Numbered from the stretch's first letter, positions 1 to 9,445 are shown. The stretch is DNA of 64,000 bases from Flavobacterium sp. M31R6 (GCF_013284035.1 NZ_CP054141.1:3782001-3846000), one strand, 5' to 3'. The notes: generated by a model from the letters alone, not told the origin. Numbers and translations: made by a program.

Positions 1-804
1 TTAAAAAACTATTTCGTTCAGGTGAATCCGCGCGAAATCAATTTGTTCTATATTGAAGATAATTTGCGAGAACGAATTATTCTTGATAATGGAATTTACA
101 AGGTCAATCACACCAAAATCGAATTTACAGAATCTGAAATTTTGAAATTATTAGAAAGTAATCCTGAAAAATTTAGTCCGAATGTCATCATGCGTCCGTT
201 GTACCAAGAAGTCATTTTACCCAATTTATGCTACATTGGCGGCGGCGGGGAAATTGCTTATTGGTTGGAATTAAAATCTTTTTTCGCATCCGCTAAAGTA
301 ACTTTCCCAATATTGTTATTGAGAAACTCTGTTCTTTTGGCAACCGAAAAACAGAACAAAAAGGCCGACAGATTAAATCTGTCCTGGTCAGATTTATTTT
401 CCAAACAAACTGCTTTAATCAATCATGTAACGCAAAAACTATCCGATTTCCCGATTGATTTTTCTGAGCAGAAAGAAGCATTAAAAAAACAATTTGAGGC
501 AATTTTAGAATTAGCCAATCATACAGACAAATCTTTCTTAGGAGCTGTAAAAGCACAAGAAACAAAACAGACCAAAGGATTGGAAACTCTCGAGAAGAGA
601 TTACTTATTGCACAAAAAAGAAAATTTCATGATGAGCTACAACGCATCATTGACTTGCAAAACGAATTATTTCCTAACCAAAGTTTACAGGAACGTCAAG
701 CTAATTTTTCTGAATTTTATTTGGAAAATGGTGAACGTTTGATTCCACAAATAATGAGCCAGCTCAAACCATTGGAGCAAAATTTCAATATAATATTTTT
801 TTAA
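1..804 (+). CDS. bshC: Bacillithiol biosynthesis cysteine-adding enzyme BshC, C-terminal part
   Basis: The reading frame is open from the first base of the window, so this is the last 267 residues of a protein that starts upstream; the GTG at 22 is only an internal valine. The VNPREINLFYI segment and the late coiled-coil stretch with LFPNQSLQER (about residues 224-233) are typical of BshC, which adds cysteine to glucosaminyl-malate in the last step of bacillithiol synthesis. The family is about 530 residues, so roughly half is visible. It ends just before a perfect hairpin at 814-834. Confidence 0.9.
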   Translation, partial: LKNYFVQVNPREINLFYIEDNLRERIILDNGIYKVNHTKIEFTESEILKLLESNPEKFSPNVIMRPLYQEVILPNLCYIGGGGEIAYWLELKSFFASAKVTFPILLLRNSVLLATEKQNKKADRLNLSWSDLFSKQTALINHVTQKLSDFPIDFSEQKEALKKQFEAILELANHTDKSFLGAVKAQETKQTKGLETLEKRLLIAQKRKFHDELQRIIDLQNELFPNQSLQERQANFSEFYLENGERLIPQIMSQLKPLEQNFNIIFF

Positions 805-813
805 AGTTGCTGA

Positions 814-834
814 GTTGCTTAGATTCTAAGCAAC
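814..834 (+). terminator. Hairpin after bshC
   Basis: Perfect 9-bp arms (GTTGCTTAG / CTAAGCAAC) around a 3-base loop, 10 bases after the bshC stop and followed by TTTGATTT. It is a likely terminator, but it lies in a region made of TTAG/CTTAGAA words that readily form palindromes. Confidence 0.5.
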
Positions 835-903
835 TTTGATTTGAATAACAACAGAAAAAAACTTAGAAACTTAGAGACTTAGAATCTCAGAAACTTTAAA
901 AAA

Positions 904-2175
904 ATGACCAAAAACCGCCTTATTTCGCTTGATGTATTTAGAGGATTAACTATTTTATTAATGACAATTGTAAACAATCCTGGTAGTTGGGCAACCGTTT
1001 ATCCACCTTTACTTCACTCCGAATGGCACGGCTGTACTCCTACCGATTTGGTTTTTCCTTTCTTTATTTTCATCATGGGAGTCGCAATTTCTTTTGCAAT
1101 GCCAACCAAAAATTATGACAGCGCAACATTCAACAAAATTCTAACGCGTTCGTTGCGTATGTTTTGCTTGGGTGTCTTTTTTAACTTTTTTGGAAAAATA
1201 CAACTCTTCGGACTAGAAGGTATTCCATTGGTGATTGGACGTTTAGTTATAACTGCAGGAGTTGGATATGCGTTGATGGGGAATTTCAATGCTAAACTAA
1301 AAACTTACTTGGCCGTTTCAATTTTTGCAATTTATTTAATCCTAGCCTATAGTGGTATTGAGGCTTATAAAATAGTAAGACTTCCAGGTGTGTTGCAACG
1401 CATCGGAATTGTCTATTTCATTGCCTCCCTTTTGTATCTAAAAACGAATCAAAAAACACAATTACTGACAACTATCGGAATTCTACTGGGTTATTGGGCA
1501 ATTATGACGCTTGTTCCGGCGCCTGGATTCGAAATCACAAACCTTGAAAAAGGAACCAATTTAGCCGCTTGGGTAGATAACGTTTTATTAAAAGGACATA
1601 TGTGGGAAGTGACCAATACTTGGGATCCCGAAGGAATACTAAGCACGATTCCAGCTATTGCAACAGGAATTATTGGTTTATTAATTGGCCAATTGCTTAA
1701 CAGTCCATTATTAAAAATGGAAAAGGCCAAAAAAATGGCTATAATAGGAATCATTCTTATCACATTGGGACAACTTTGGAATATTATTTTTCCAATAAAC
1801 AAATCCCTTTGGACTAGTTCTTTCGTTTTATACACTGCTGGATTAGCCACACTGGTCTTGACCATTTTATACTATTGTATTGATATTGCCGATTATAAAA
1901 AAGGAATCAAATTATTCCTGATTTGGGGTGTGAATCCAATGATTGTATTCTTTTTATCCGAAATTATTCCACAAGCGTTTGTCGCGATTTCGTTTCCAAA
2001 TCCAAAAATACCAACAGAACAAATCAACCTTTTGGACTATTTATATGCCTTTGGAGTACAACCTTTTTTCAATAATCCGATGACAGCTTCATTAGTGTTT
2101 GCTCTTCTTTATGTGGGTCTATGGTCCATTCTTTTGGCGTATTTCTACAAAAAGAAAATGTATTTCAAAGTTTAA
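904..2175 (+). CDS. Membrane acyltransferase of the DUF5009/HGSNAT-like family
   Basis: A 423-residue polytopic membrane protein with about ten to eleven hydrophobic segments. The N-terminus has the RLISLDVFRG motif and HSEWHGCTPTDLVFPFF (His38 onward), matching the region of human heparan-alpha-glucosaminide N-acetyltransferase that holds its catalytic histidine. Bacterial relatives are thought to transfer acetyl groups from cytosolic acetyl-CoA to sugars outside the membrane; the substrate here is unknown. It starts at ATG 904 after a word-repeat region and is followed 100 nt later by ndk, which has its own promoter. The family call is firm and the activity is inferred. Confidence 0.85.
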   Translation: MTKNRLISLDVFRGLTILLMTIVNNPGSWATVYPPLLHSEWHGCTPTDLVFPFFIFIMGVAISFAMPTKNYDSATFNKILTRSLRMFCLGVFFNFFGKIQLFGLEGIPLVIGRLVITAGVGYALMGNFNAKLKTYLAVSIFAIYLILAYSGIEAYKIVRLPGVLQRIGIVYFIASLLYLKTNQKTQLLTTIGILLGYWAIMTLVPAPGFEITNLEKGTNLAAWVDNVLLKGHMWEVTNTWDPEGILSTIPAIATGIIGLLIGQLLNSPLLKMEKAKKMAIIGIILITLGQLWNIIFPINKSLWTSSFVLYTAGLATLVLTILYYCIDIADYKKGIKLFLIWGVNPMIVFFLSEIIPQAFVAISFPNPKIPTEQINLLDYLYAFGVQPFFNNPMTASLVFALLYVGLWSILLAYFYKKKMYFKV

Positions 2176-2243
2176 AATAATAGTAATAACAGATTTCTGC
2201 CATTAAATTGACAATTTGCTAAAATCATTCGATAAAAAAAGTA

Positions 2244-2251
2244 TATTTTTG
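2244..2251 (+). promoter_or_regulatory. -7 box of the ndk promoter
   Basis: TATTTTTG matches the Bacteroidota -7 consensus TAnnTTTG and lies 25 nt before the ndk start codon. No TTG lies at the ideal 19-20 nt spacing; the nearest is at 2216-2218. Confidence 0.55.
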
Positions 2252-2276
2252 CACAAAATTTTAAAACACAGAAAAA

Positions 2277-2696
2277 ATGGCAACTAATAGAACTTTTACA
2301 ATGATTAAGCCTGATGCAGTTCAAAACGGACACATCGGAAACATATTGGCAATGATTACAAACGGTGGTTTCAAAATCGTTTCTTTGAAATTAACTCAAT
2401 TAACAGTTGCAGATGCTCAAGCATTTTACGCTGTACACGCTGCAAGACCTTTCTACGGAGAATTGGTAGAATTCATGTCTCGTGGTCCAATCGTTGCTGC
2501 TATTTTAGAAAAAGATAATGCGGTTGAAGATTTCAGAACTTTAATTGGTGCTACAAACCCAGCTGAAGCTGCTGAAGGAACTATCCGTAAAGCATACGCA
2601 ACTTCTATTGGAGAAAATGCAGTTCACGGTTCTGATAGCGATGAAAATGCTGCTATCGAAGGGGCATTCCACTTTGCAGGAAGAGAGCAGTTCTAA
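2277..2696 (+). CDS. ndk: Nucleoside diphosphate kinase
   Basis: A 139-residue cytosolic protein of full family length. It transfers the gamma phosphate from ATP to other nucleoside diphosphates through a phosphohistidine. The start ([13 protein letters not shown]) binds nucleotide, and the active-site histidine is His117 in [11 protein letters not shown]. It is monocistronic: its own -7 box lies upstream and a 17-bp hairpin lies downstream. Confidence 0.98.
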   Translation: MATNRTFTMIKPDAVQNGHIGNILAMITNGGFKIVSLKLTQLTVADAQAFYAVHAARPFYGELVEFMSRGPIVAAILEKDNAVEDFRTLIGATNPAEAAEGTIRKAYATSIGENAVHGSDSDENAAIEGAFHFAGREQF

Positions 2697-2751
2697 ATTT
2701 CAGATTTAAGAGCTTAGATTTTAGATTAACGATTTAAAAATCTGTATAAAT

Positions 2752-2791
2752 AAAAATCCCGTCTCGTTTTTAAGAACGAGACGGGATTTTT
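2752..2791. terminator. Bidirectional terminator between ndk and the DUF721 gene
   Basis: Perfect 17-bp arms (2752-2768 and 2775-2791) with A-run and T-run outer ends, so it can work on both strands between converging genes. It is nested in a looser inverted repeat of GATTAACGATT/AATCGTTAATC words. Confidence 0.85.
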
Positions 2792-2846
2792 TATATCAAA
2801 CCGAAAAATCTGAAATCTAAAATCGTTAATCAACAATCTAAAATCC

Positions 2847-3143
2847 TTACCTCAAAACCACATCCCTCACCACATCTCTTCGCAATTCCTCATTAATCAT
2901 TTTTATGATCTTGGATTTACCGTGACTCAATTCCTCACGCAAAACCGCAGATGTTAACTGAACATACAAAGTCGAACCCTTCAAAACCACATTATTGGTA
3001 TAACTGTTCACACCGTTCCCCATCAAATTGCGCCAAGCATCTTTCACATCAATCTCATCCATTCCAGATTGTAATTTATTGACCTCGATAATTTGCTTCA
3101 AAACGTCCCCTATAGAACTTTGATTATTTAGTCTTTTTGCCAT
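2847..3143 (-). CDS. DUF721 (DciA-like) protein
   Basis: 98 residues from the ATG at 3143, which gives the usual MAKR start; an alternative ATG lies two codons upstream at 3149. The body contains DVLKQI, DVKDAWRNLMG and SYTNNVVLKGSTLYVQL, as in DUF721. Relatives of this family include DciA, which helps load the replicative helicase; Bacteroidota versions are shorter and their role is less clear. The start lies about 20 nt inside the 3' end of the upstream lipoprotein gene, so the two are translationally linked. Confidence 0.85.
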   Translation of the reverse strand: MAKRLNNQSSIGDVLKQIIEVNKLQSGMDEIDVKDAWRNLMGNGVNSYTNNVVLKGSTLYVQLTSAVLREELSHGKSKIIKMINEELRRDVVRDVVLR

Positions 3144-3567
3144 AGTCATCTAGATTTATTGGTCCCGTTTTTTTATAATGATATTCTTTTTTCTCTGCAT
3201 TCAAAACAACCAACTCTTTATCTGTCAATGTTATTATTTCCTCGCTCCATTTCGTATATGGCGTGTTGTAATCCAAAAAAGTCTGGCCATCAGTAAACCT
3301 TATTTTTACATTCTCAAATGTATCATTCACCAAAAAAGTCCCATCCAATTGTGGCATCACTTTCTTACGAATCCCTAAATTATTTTTGTCAATTTTAAAA
3401 TAATCAAAAGATTCATTCATTCCGTATTGCTTCTCATTTCCATCCTCTAAAACCACTTTTTCAATCTCCCAATAACCATTGATTTTAGCAACGTCAGCAG
3501 GAGTTATTTTTTGCTCACATCCAACAAAAAAAAGGGCAACCAGTAAAACACCAAAAACTTTTTTCAT
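3124..3567 (-). CDS. Small lipocalin-like lipoprotein
   Basis: 147 residues with a signal peptide ending in a lipobox (LFFVGC, Cys17). The mature part is a small beta-rich domain with INGYWEIEKV and LTDKELVVLN, as in Bacteroidota lipocalin-like lipoproteins that sit next to DUF721 genes. The ligand is unknown. It overlaps the following DUF721 gene and is preceded by a family 1 repeat (3585-3709) read in the same direction. Confidence 0.75.
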   Translation of the reverse strand: MKKVFGVLLVALFFVGCEQKITPADVAKINGYWEIEKVVLEDGNEKQYGMNESFDYFKIDKNNLGIRKKVMPQLDGTFLVNDTFENVKIRFTDGQTFLDYNTPYTKWSEEIITLTDKELVVLNAEKKEYHYKKTGPINLDDYGKKTK

Positions 3568-3584
3568 AAATAATTTTCTTTTTT

Positions 3585-3709
3585 TAGGAGCTATTTCCTG
3601 CTATCCGTTTCAATATTATGAGTCTTGTTAGAAAAAAACGAGACTCATAATGATTTCCACTACACACGAGCGAAGTGAACTGGCGAAGAAATCAGGGCTA
3701 GGGCATTCC
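3585..3709 (-). repeat. Family 1 structured repeat, copy D, with inserted module
   Basis: Read on the minus strand it begins ATGCCCTAGCCCTGAT, then carries the TTCGCCAGTTC...CTCGTGTG module (about 3662-3696), then GTGGAAATC, a hairpin (arms 3615-3629 and 3637-3651, one G-U pair), and ends GAAACGGATAGCAGGAAATAGCTCC. The two ends match copy A at 50084. It fills the gap between the divergent lipoprotein and serine hydrolase genes. Confidence 0.8.
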
Positions 3710-3800
3710 GTTTATCAACATCTTTATCTAATACGACAAAGTTAAACTTTAAAAATCCAAAGAAAATAAAAATTTCACCTTCTCATTAAACTTATTTCGA

Positions 3801-3808
3801 TATTTTTG
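3801..3808 (+). promoter_or_regulatory. -7 box before the serine hydrolase gene
   Basis: TATTTTTG matches the TAnnTTTG consensus and lies 28 nt before the ATG at 3837. No TTG is seen at the ideal spacing. Confidence 0.45.
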
Positions 3809-3836
3809 GTCTTACCCAAAACCAAACTTCTTAACC

Positions 3837-4907
3837 ATGTCAAAATCAATACTATTACTCATATTTTCGCTTTTCTGCATCAATTGCTCTTCTGATAATA
3901 CAGAACCAGTACCTGCGCCAACTCCTACAGAAACACTATATTTCCCTCCCCTTTCCGGCAGCAATTGGGAAACCAAATCACTAGAAAGCCTTGGCTGGAA
4001 GCAATCGGCTGTCCAACCCTTATTGGATTATTTAGAACTCAAACATTCCAAAGGATTTATCATCCTTGTCAATGGCCGTATCGTAATGGAAAACTATTTC
4101 AACGGTCATGATGCCACAACCAACTGGTATTGGGCAAGCGCAGGCAAAACATTGACATCAACCATGACGGGAATTGCTCAACAGGAAAACCTTATTAACA
4201 TCAACAACAAAGTGTCTCAATATATAGGAACCGGCTGGACAAGTGCGCCTCTTGCCAAAGAGAATCTCATTACCTGCAAACATTTATTAACTATGACTTC
4301 CGGCCTAGACGACACCACCGATGACGTTTCTCCATCAGCCCTAACCTATACCACCGATGCAGGCACGCGTTGGGCGTATCACAACGTATATGTAAAACTA
4401 CAAGATGTCATTGCACAAGCCAGCGGACAATCCTGGAATAACTATTTCAATACCAAATTAAGGGACAAAATCGGGATGAACGGCGCTTGGTTTACATCTG
4501 GCAACAATATTGTTTACAGCAGTACCACAAGAAGTATGGCACGTTTTGGGCTATTGATGTTCAATAAGGGGAAATGGGAAAACAATGTAATTCTGAACGA
4601 AAGTTACTTCAACGAAGCAACTAACACATCACAAAACATCAACTTGGGTTATGGCTATTTATGGTGGTTAAATGGTAAAGCCAATTATCATTTGCCGCAA
4701 TCGCAGGCTACTTTTCAAGGAAGTATAATCCCTACAGCGCCAAACGATATGTTTATGGCTTTGGGCAAAAATGACCAAAAAATCTATGTGATTCCCAGCA
4801 AAAAAATGGTAGTGATCCGTATGGGTGATGCCGCAGACAACGTAAACTTAGCTCTATCTGATTTTGATGAAATGCTTTGGACAAAAATAAGTGCTTTATA
4901 TCAGTAG
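3837..4907 (+). CDS. Serine hydrolase, class C beta-lactamase-like lipoprotein
   Basis: 356 residues with a lipoprotein leader (Cys14 or Cys17, followed by SSDN, similar to the Bacteroidota surface-export signal). The catalytic SxxK is Ser101-Ala-Gly-Lys104 and the YxN motif is Tyr181-His-Asn183, as in penicillin-binding-protein-like esterases and peptidases. The chain has the length of the beta-lactamase fold. The substrate is unknown: peptidoglycan peptides, esters or D-amino-acid peptides are possible. It is a single gene closed by a strong hairpin at 4945-4982. Confidence 0.85.
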   Translation: MSKSILLLIFSLFCINCSSDNTEPVPAPTPTETLYFPPLSGSNWETKSLESLGWKQSAVQPLLDYLELKHSKGFIILVNGRIVMENYFNGHDATTNWYWASAGKTLTSTMTGIAQQENLININNKVSQYIGTGWTSAPLAKENLITCKHLLTMTSGLDDTTDDVSPSALTYTTDAGTRWAYHNVYVKLQDVIAQASGQSWNNYFNTKLRDKIGMNGAWFTSGNNIVYSSTTRSMARFGLLMFNKGKWENNVILNESYFNEATNTSQNINLGYGYLWWLNGKANYHLPQSQATFQGSIIPTAPNDMFMALGKNDQKIYVIPSKKMVVIRMGDAADNVNLALSDFDEMLWTKISALYQ

Positions 4908-4944
4908 ATAAAAATTACTTATCCAAAAATAGTCTTAAATAATT

Positions 4945-4982
4945 AGCGGTGTTTCGTAATTTCTTAATTACGAAACACCGCT
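4945..4982 (+). terminator. Hairpin after the serine hydrolase gene
   Basis: Perfect 17-bp arms (4945-4961 and 4966-4982) around a 4-base loop; a short T-rich stretch follows. Confidence 0.75.
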
Positions 4983-5020
4983 AAACTTTTCATTATTGAT
5001 AGCTATCGAAATATAGTAGT

Positions 5021-5194
5021 CTACTTTTTAATTCTTCTCATTAATCCTAAAAAGAAAAAGACCAAACCGACAATTAATAAACCATAATAAAAACCAACAT
5101 TGGTTGTTCTAATAATATTTGCCAAAACAAAAGCGGCGATGCTTACTAAATATAAATATATAGGGTTAGCATTTTTTATTGAAGAAAAATTCAT
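5021..5194 (-). CDS. Small membrane protein downstream of ftsY
   Basis: 57 residues from the ATG at 5192-5194 (MNFSSIKNANPIYLYLVS...) to a TAG at 5021. It has two hydrophobic segments (about residues 11-25 and 34-51) and a basic tail (MRRIKK). It begins 11 nt after the ftsY stop on the same strand, so it is probably co-transcribed. The function is unknown. The coding case rests on its membrane-protein pattern and tight spacing. Confidence 0.65.
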   Translation of the reverse strand: MNFSSIKNANPIYLYLVSIAAFVLANIIRTTNVGFYYGLLIVGLVFFFLGLMRRIKK

Positions 5195-5205
5195 GAACTT
5201 ATTTA

Positions 5206-6186
5206 TTATTTAAAAAAACTATCTACAAACTCGTACTTATTGAAAACCTGCAAATCTTCAATTCCTTCTCCAACACCAATGTATTTAACAGGTATTTGAA
5301 ATTGGTCTGAAATACCAATAACAACTCCACCTTTGGCAGTACCGTCTAATTTGGTAACGGCCAATGATGTAACTTCAGTCGCCGCAGTAAATTGTTTGGC
5401 CTGTTCAAATGCGTTTTGCCCTGTAGAACCGTCCAAAACAAGCATTACATCGTGAGGCGCATCGCCAACCACTTTTTGCATTACACGTTTTACTTTCGAA
5501 AGTTCGTTCATCAAGTTGATTTTATTATGCAAACGACCAGCAGTATCAATAATGACAACATCAGCATTTTGAGCCACCGCTGATTGCAACGTATCAAAAG
5601 CCACAGAAGCTGGATCACTTCCCATTTCTTGACGAACAATAGGCACACCTACTCTATCAGCCCAAATTTGTAATTGGTCAATAGCCGCTGCACGAAAAGT
5701 ATCCGCAGCACCAAGAACTACTTTAAAACCAGCTTTTTTAAATTGGTAAGCTAATTTTCCAATTGTTGTAGTTTTACCCACGCCATTTACTCCAACTACC
5801 ATCAAAACGTAAGGTTTTGTATTTGCCGGAATAACAAACTCAGTTGCTTCGCCAGTATTGGTTTCAGATAATAATCCCGCAATTTCGTCTCTCAAAATCT
5901 GATTAAGTTCGTCAGTTCCAAGATATTTATCAGCTTCTACCCTTTTCTCAATTCGGGTAATAATTTTAAGGGTTGTATTAACTCCCACATCCGAAGAAAC
6001 GAGAATTTCCTCTAAATTATCCAAAACATCATCATCTACTTTTGATTTTCCGGCAACCGCTTTAGTTAATTTGGAAAAAAATGAAGTTTTTGTTTTTTCT
6101 AGACCTTTGTCTAATGATTCTTTTGCTTGCTCGCTTAAGCTCGAGTCTTTTTTCTCTGAGGAGAATATTTTTTTAAAAAAGCTCAT
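5206..6186 (-). CDS. ftsY: Signal recognition particle receptor FtsY
   Basis: 326 residues. A short charged N-terminal region (1-50) is followed by the N helical bundle and the GTPase: G1 GVNGVGKTTT (132-141), DTFRAAA, G3 DTAGRLH (about 215) and G4 TKLDGTAKGG (about 278). It docks SRP-ribosome complexes at the membrane for co-translational insertion. It lacks the long acidic A domain of E. coli FtsY, which is normal here. It starts at ATG 6186, about 130 nt after the hairpin that ends the L28 operon. Confidence 0.97.
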   Translation of the reverse strand: MSFFKKIFSSEKKDSSLSEQAKESLDKGLEKTKTSFFSKLTKAVAGKSKVDDDVLDNLEEILVSSDVGVNTTLKIITRIEKRVEADKYLGTDELNQILRDEIAGLLSETNTGEATEFVIPANTKPYVLMVVGVNGVGKTTTIGKLAYQFKKAGFKVVLGAADTFRAAAIDQLQIWADRVGVPIVRQEMGSDPASVAFDTLQSAVAQNADVVIIDTAGRLHNKINLMNELSKVKRVMQKVVGDAPHDVMLVLDGSTGQNAFEQAKQFTAATEVTSLAVTKLDGTAKGGVVIGISDQFQIPVKYIGVGEGIEDLQVFNKYEFVDSFFK

Positions 6187-6314
6187 GGAGTTTTATAATT
6201 TGGAATTTACATTTGTCAACTTAAACAAGAAAAATCAATAAAAACAATCAAATTTATCTTTAAAGAAATCCTCAAAAAAGTCTTTTAATTTCAAGGTGTA
6301 AATATAGAAAATAA

Positions 6315-6344
6315 AAAAGCTACTTCCGAATGAAAGTAGCTTTT
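6315..6344 (-). terminator. Terminator of the L28-L33-DUF4295 operon
   Basis: 11-bp arms (AAAAGCTACTT / AAGTAGCTTTT). On the minus strand it is followed by a T-run, about 20 nt after the DUF4295 stop. Confidence 0.8.
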
Positions 6345-6364
6345 CTATAAAATGTAATAGTTAA

Positions 6365-6517
6365 TTATTTCTTTTTCAAGAATTCATCAACTTCTTCAGG
6401 AGCCATAATAGATTCAACGAATGTATATGCCCCAGTTACTGGAGATTTCACCATTTTGATGGCTTTTGATAATCTCTTAGAAGATGTTTGTAACGATGCT
6501 ACGGTTTTCTTTGCCAT
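6365..6517 (-). CDS. DUF4295 small basic protein
   Basis: 50 residues, MAKKTVASLQTSSKRLSKAI at the start and ending APEEVDEFLKKK. DUF4295 proteins are Bacteroidota-specific, lysine-rich and almost always encoded right after the ribosomal proteins L28 and L33, as here. A ribosome-associated role is likely by context only. The gap to rpmG is 74 nt. Confidence 0.9.
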   Translation of the reverse strand: MAKKTVASLQTSSKRLSKAIKMVKSPVTGAYTFVESIMAPEEVDEFLKKK

Positions 6518-6591
6518 GATTCAAATGTTATTTGAAATTTAATAAAATCCTCAAATGTTACCATTTGAGATTTTAAAAAAAATCTCTATTA

Positions 6592-6774
6592 TTATTTAAT
6601 TTCTTTGTGAACAGTAACTCTTTTCAAGATTGGATTAAATTTTTTAATCTCTAATCTGTCTGGAGTATTTTTTTTGTTCTTTGTAGTTATGTATCTTGAA
6701 GTACCTGCAACACCTGATGTTTTGTGTTCAGTACATTCTAAAATCACCTGGATTCTATTTCCTTTCTTTGCCAT
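6592..6774 (-). CDS. rpmG: 50S ribosomal protein L33
   Basis: 60 residues, [18 protein letters not shown] at the start, with [22 protein letters not shown]. This is the zinc-free form, since the CxxC pairs are absent. It follows rpmB after 27 nt in the same operon. Confidence 0.97.
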   Translation of the reverse strand: MAKKGNRIQVILECTEHKTSGVAGTSRYITTKNKKNTPDRLEIKKFNPILKRVTVHKEIK

Positions 6775-6801
6775 CTTGCTATTTTTTTATTTTGGAAAAG
6801 A

Positions 6802-7038
6802 TTATTTAATAAATCCTTCTGACTGCGCTTTTTTCAAAACTGCAGCGATTCCATTTTTATTAATTGTTTTTATCGTAGATGCTGCTACTCTAAGAGTAAT
6901 CCATCTATCTTCTTCTGGAAGATAAAAACGCTTTTTAACTAAGTTTACAGAAAATTTTCTCTTAGTTTTGTTCATAGCGTGAGAAACGTTATTTCCTACC
7001 ATCGCTCTTTTACCTGTAAGGTCACAAACTCTTGACAT
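6802..7038 (-). CDS. rpmB: 50S ribosomal protein L28
   Basis: 78 residues starting [21 protein letters not shown], the L28 signature, and including [15 protein letters not shown]. First gene of the L28-L33-DUF4295 operon. Upstream, the minus strand reads a weak -7-like element next to GGGTGCAAAG at 7071-7080, resembling the start region of the rRNA promoters. Confidence 0.97.
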   Translation of the reverse strand: MSRVCDLTGKRAMVGNNVSHAMNKTKRKFSVNLVKKRFYLPEEDRWITLRVAASTIKTINKNGIAAVLKKAQSEGFIK

Positions 7039-7110
7039 TATACTTATCTTTTATCGTTATTCAAAATCAGGGTGCAAAGAAAAGAAAAATAAACCTATAA
7101 ACCAAAATAT

Positions 7111-8364
7111 TTATTGTTCTTTTTTTGAAATTTCTTTAAGCAACATTTCGAGTCCTTTAACCGAAGCTCTATCTATCACTTTTTCACGTGGTTGACCAAA
7201 ATCAAACTCCTCAACGAGAATTTCATTTGGCGTAGCCAATGCTATAAATACCGTCCCAACTTCTGCCGTGGCCTCACCTTTCGCAGGACCGGCGTTTCCT
7301 GTTGTCGCAATTGCATAATCTGTTTTTAGCAATGCCTTCACACTCAAAGCCATTGCTTTTGCAACTTCCGCACTCACAACGCTATACTCATTTATTAAAG
7401 ACTCAGAAACACCAAGTACATTTATTTTCACATCGGTCGCATAAGCCACAATGCTTCCTTTAAAATAATTGGAAGCTCCAGGGACCGAAGCAATCATTTC
7501 AGCTATTTTTCCTCCTGTACAACTTTCGGCTGTTGACAATGAAAGATTTCGTTCAGACAGCATTCTTCCCAAAATCACTTCTATCGTTTCATCTTCCTCA
7601 AAACCAACAATAATATCATGAATGATAGCATCCAACGAACTTACATATTCCGCTATTGTTTCTTCCAGCATTTTTTTATCCTTTCCTCGAGCTGTAAGTC
7701 TTAAACGAAGCTTTCCATAAGCAGGCAAATAGGCCAATTTTATAAAAGCAGGAAGACTATTTTCCCATTCTTCAATACGCTCGGCCACTAAACTTTCGCC
7801 TTGACCATAAGTCAATATTGTTTTATGCAAAATAAAAGGTCGCTCATATTCCTTTACCAGCTTTGGAATAATCTCATTTTCTATCAAATATTTCATTTCA
7901 AAAGGAACTCCAGGAAGCGACACAAAAACCGTATCTCCCTTTTTCATCCATAATCCTGGCGCTGTTCCGTATAGATTATGAAGCACTGTTGCTTTTGAAG
8001 GGACTAATGCCTGATCTTTATTAATCTGAGTTATTTTTCTCTTAAAATATCCTTCAATTAATTGGGTAACATGTTCCAAAACAGTTTTATCAACCACTAG
8101 TTCATCTTCAAAATAATCACAGAAAGTTTTCTTGGTAACATCATCCTTAGTTGGCCCCAAACCACCGGTTATTATAACGACATCTACTGTGTCTTGAAGT
8201 TTTGAAAAGGTATCTAATATGTGTTGCCGAGAATCACTTATAGACAACATCTCATGAACCTCAATCCCTATTCTGTCTAAAGATTTTGCTATAAAACCTG
8301 AATTTGTATCGACAATTTGACCAATTAAAATTTCATCCCCAATTGTTACTATGGTTGCTCTCAT
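7111..8364 (-). CDS. cinA: CinA family nicotinamide-nucleotide amidohydrolase / competence-damage protein
   Basis: 417 residues with two domains: an N-terminal molybdopterin-binding-like domain (about 1-170; [23 protein letters not shown]) and the C-terminal CinA amidohydrolase domain (about 255-410; [25 protein letters not shown]). CinA enzymes recycle NMN or ADP-ribose products in the cytosol. In the first domain's active-site loop the motif is intact. A hairpin at 8400-8443 separates it from the upstream HPt gene. Confidence 0.93.
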   Translation of the reverse strand: MRATIVTIGDEILIGQIVDTNSGFIAKSLDRIGIEVHEMLSISDSRQHILDTFSKLQDTVDVVIITGGLGPTKDDVTKKTFCDYFEDELVVDKTVLEHVTQLIEGYFKRKITQINKDQALVPSKATVLHNLYGTAPGLWMKKGDTVFVSLPGVPFEMKYLIENEIIPKLVKEYERPFILHKTILTYGQGESLVAERIEEWENSLPAFIKLAYLPAYGKLRLRLTARGKDKKMLEETIAEYVSSLDAIIHDIIVGFEEDETIEVILGRMLSERNLSLSTAESCTGGKIAEMIASVPGASNYFKGSIVAYATDVKINVLGVSESLINEYSVVSAEVAKAMALSVKALLKTDYAIATTGNAGPAKGEATAEVGTVFIALATPNEILVEEFDFGQPREKVIDRASVKGLEMLLKEISKKEQ

Positions 8365-8399
8365 CTTTTGATAAATTTCCTTTTTAAATTAGATAAAAA

Positions 8400-8443
8400 A
8401 ATAATCCAACCGCTGTATAAAGTGATACAACTGTTGGATTATT
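8400..8443 (-). terminator. Terminator after the HPt gene
   Basis: 11-bp arms (AATAATCCAAC / GTTGGATTATT) with a T-run on the minus-strand side, about 45 nt after the HPt stop. Confidence 0.75.
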
Positions 8444-8489
8444 CAATATTCTTTTCTTGTTATTTTAAGTAAAAAATTAAAACAATAAA

Positions 8490-8834
8490 TTAAAGATCAA
8501 AATCTTTTCTCAACTCTTTAATAGCGTCTTTGACCTGTGTCTTAACGCTTTTATAGGTCTCGATTATTTCTTTCTTTTTACCTTCTGTTTTTGTCCAAGC
8601 TTCTATTTGAAGAATCTCCTCGAATGCTACATTTAATCCCAACAAATCTAATGTTGGTTTCAATTTATGAGCAAAGGCATAAGTATGCTTGTGATCCTTT
8701 TTCTTAATTCCCTCTCCGATTTGCATCAAATCTTCAGGAACTTCAGTAACGAACAAATTCAAAATTTCATTCACAAACTCTGGATCATTATCCGAAAGTG
8801 CGTACACTTTTGCTAAATTGTATTTTAAAGCCAT
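8490..8834 (-). CDS. Histidine phosphotransfer (HPt) domain protein
   Basis: 114 residues, a single four-helix HPt domain. The phosphorylatable histidine is His56 in AHKLKPTLDLLG. It would pass phosphate between a hybrid kinase and a response regulator, neither of which is encoded nearby. Its start codon shares a base with the stop of the upstream FAH gene (8834), so translation is coupled. Confidence 0.88.
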   Translation of the reverse strand: MALKYNLAKVYALSDNDPEFVNEILNLFVTEVPEDLMQIGEGIKKKDHKHTYAFAHKLKPTLDLLGLNVAFEEILQIEAWTKTEGKKKEIIETYKSVKTQVKDAIKELRKDFDL

Positions 8835-9445
8835 TATTTTACTTGTATTCTAAATAGTTTTTGTCCTTCTAAAAATCCTTCTAAAACATCATCTGGTTTT
8901 ACTGCTGCAACTCCTTCTGGCGTTCCCGTAAAAATAATATCACCAATCTTTAAAGTAAAAAATTGAGAAACATAGGATATTAATTCATCAATATTCCACA
9001 TCATCATCTCAGAATTACCCTTTTGTACTGTAACATTATTGTTCGTTAATTCAAAAGTAACATTTTCTAACGAAACAAACTGGCTTTTAGGCAAAAATTC
9101 TCCAATAACCGCCGAGCCATCAAATGCTTTGGCTTTTTCCCATGGAAGTCCTTTTGCTTTCAACTTCGCCTGTAAATCCCTTGCGGTGAAGTCAATCCCT
9201 ACACTAATTTCATCATAATATTTATGAGCAAACTTAGGTTCGATATACTTCCCTACCTTACTTATCTTTACAATAAGTTCTATTTCATGATGAATATCCT
9301 CAGAGAATTCAGGAATTACAAAAGGATGTTGTTTTAATAAAATAGCCGAATCTGGTTTCATAAAAACAACTGGCTCCGAAGGGCGTTCATTCTTTAATTC
9401 CTCAATATGATTGGCATAATTTCTACCGATGCAGATTATTTTCAT
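8834..9445 (-). CDS. Fumarylacetoacetate hydrolase-family protein
   Basis: 203 residues. The single FAH catalytic fold is recognisable by CIGRNYANHIEEL at the N-terminus, the metal-binding acidic residues in HHEIELIV, DFTARDLQ, and FTGTPEGVAAV near the end. Single-domain FAHD1-like enzymes act as acylpyruvate hydrolases or oxaloacetate decarboxylases; the substrate cannot be read from sequence. It overlaps the HPt gene by one base. Confidence 0.9.
   Translation of the reverse strand: MKIICIGRNYANHIEELKNERPSEPVVFMKPDSAILLKQHPFVIPEFSEDIHHEIELIVKISKVGKYIEPKFAHKYYDEISVGIDFTARDLQAKLKAKGLPWEKAKAFDGSAVIGEFLPKSQFVSLENVTFELTNNNVTVQKGNSEMMMWNIDELISYVSQFFTLKIGDIIFTGTPEGVAAVKPDDVLEGFLEGQKLFRIQVK

Noticed and set aside
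1491..1865. A 124-residue minus-strand frame inside the acyltransferase gene
   Set aside because: It is a shadow of the real gene on the other strand.
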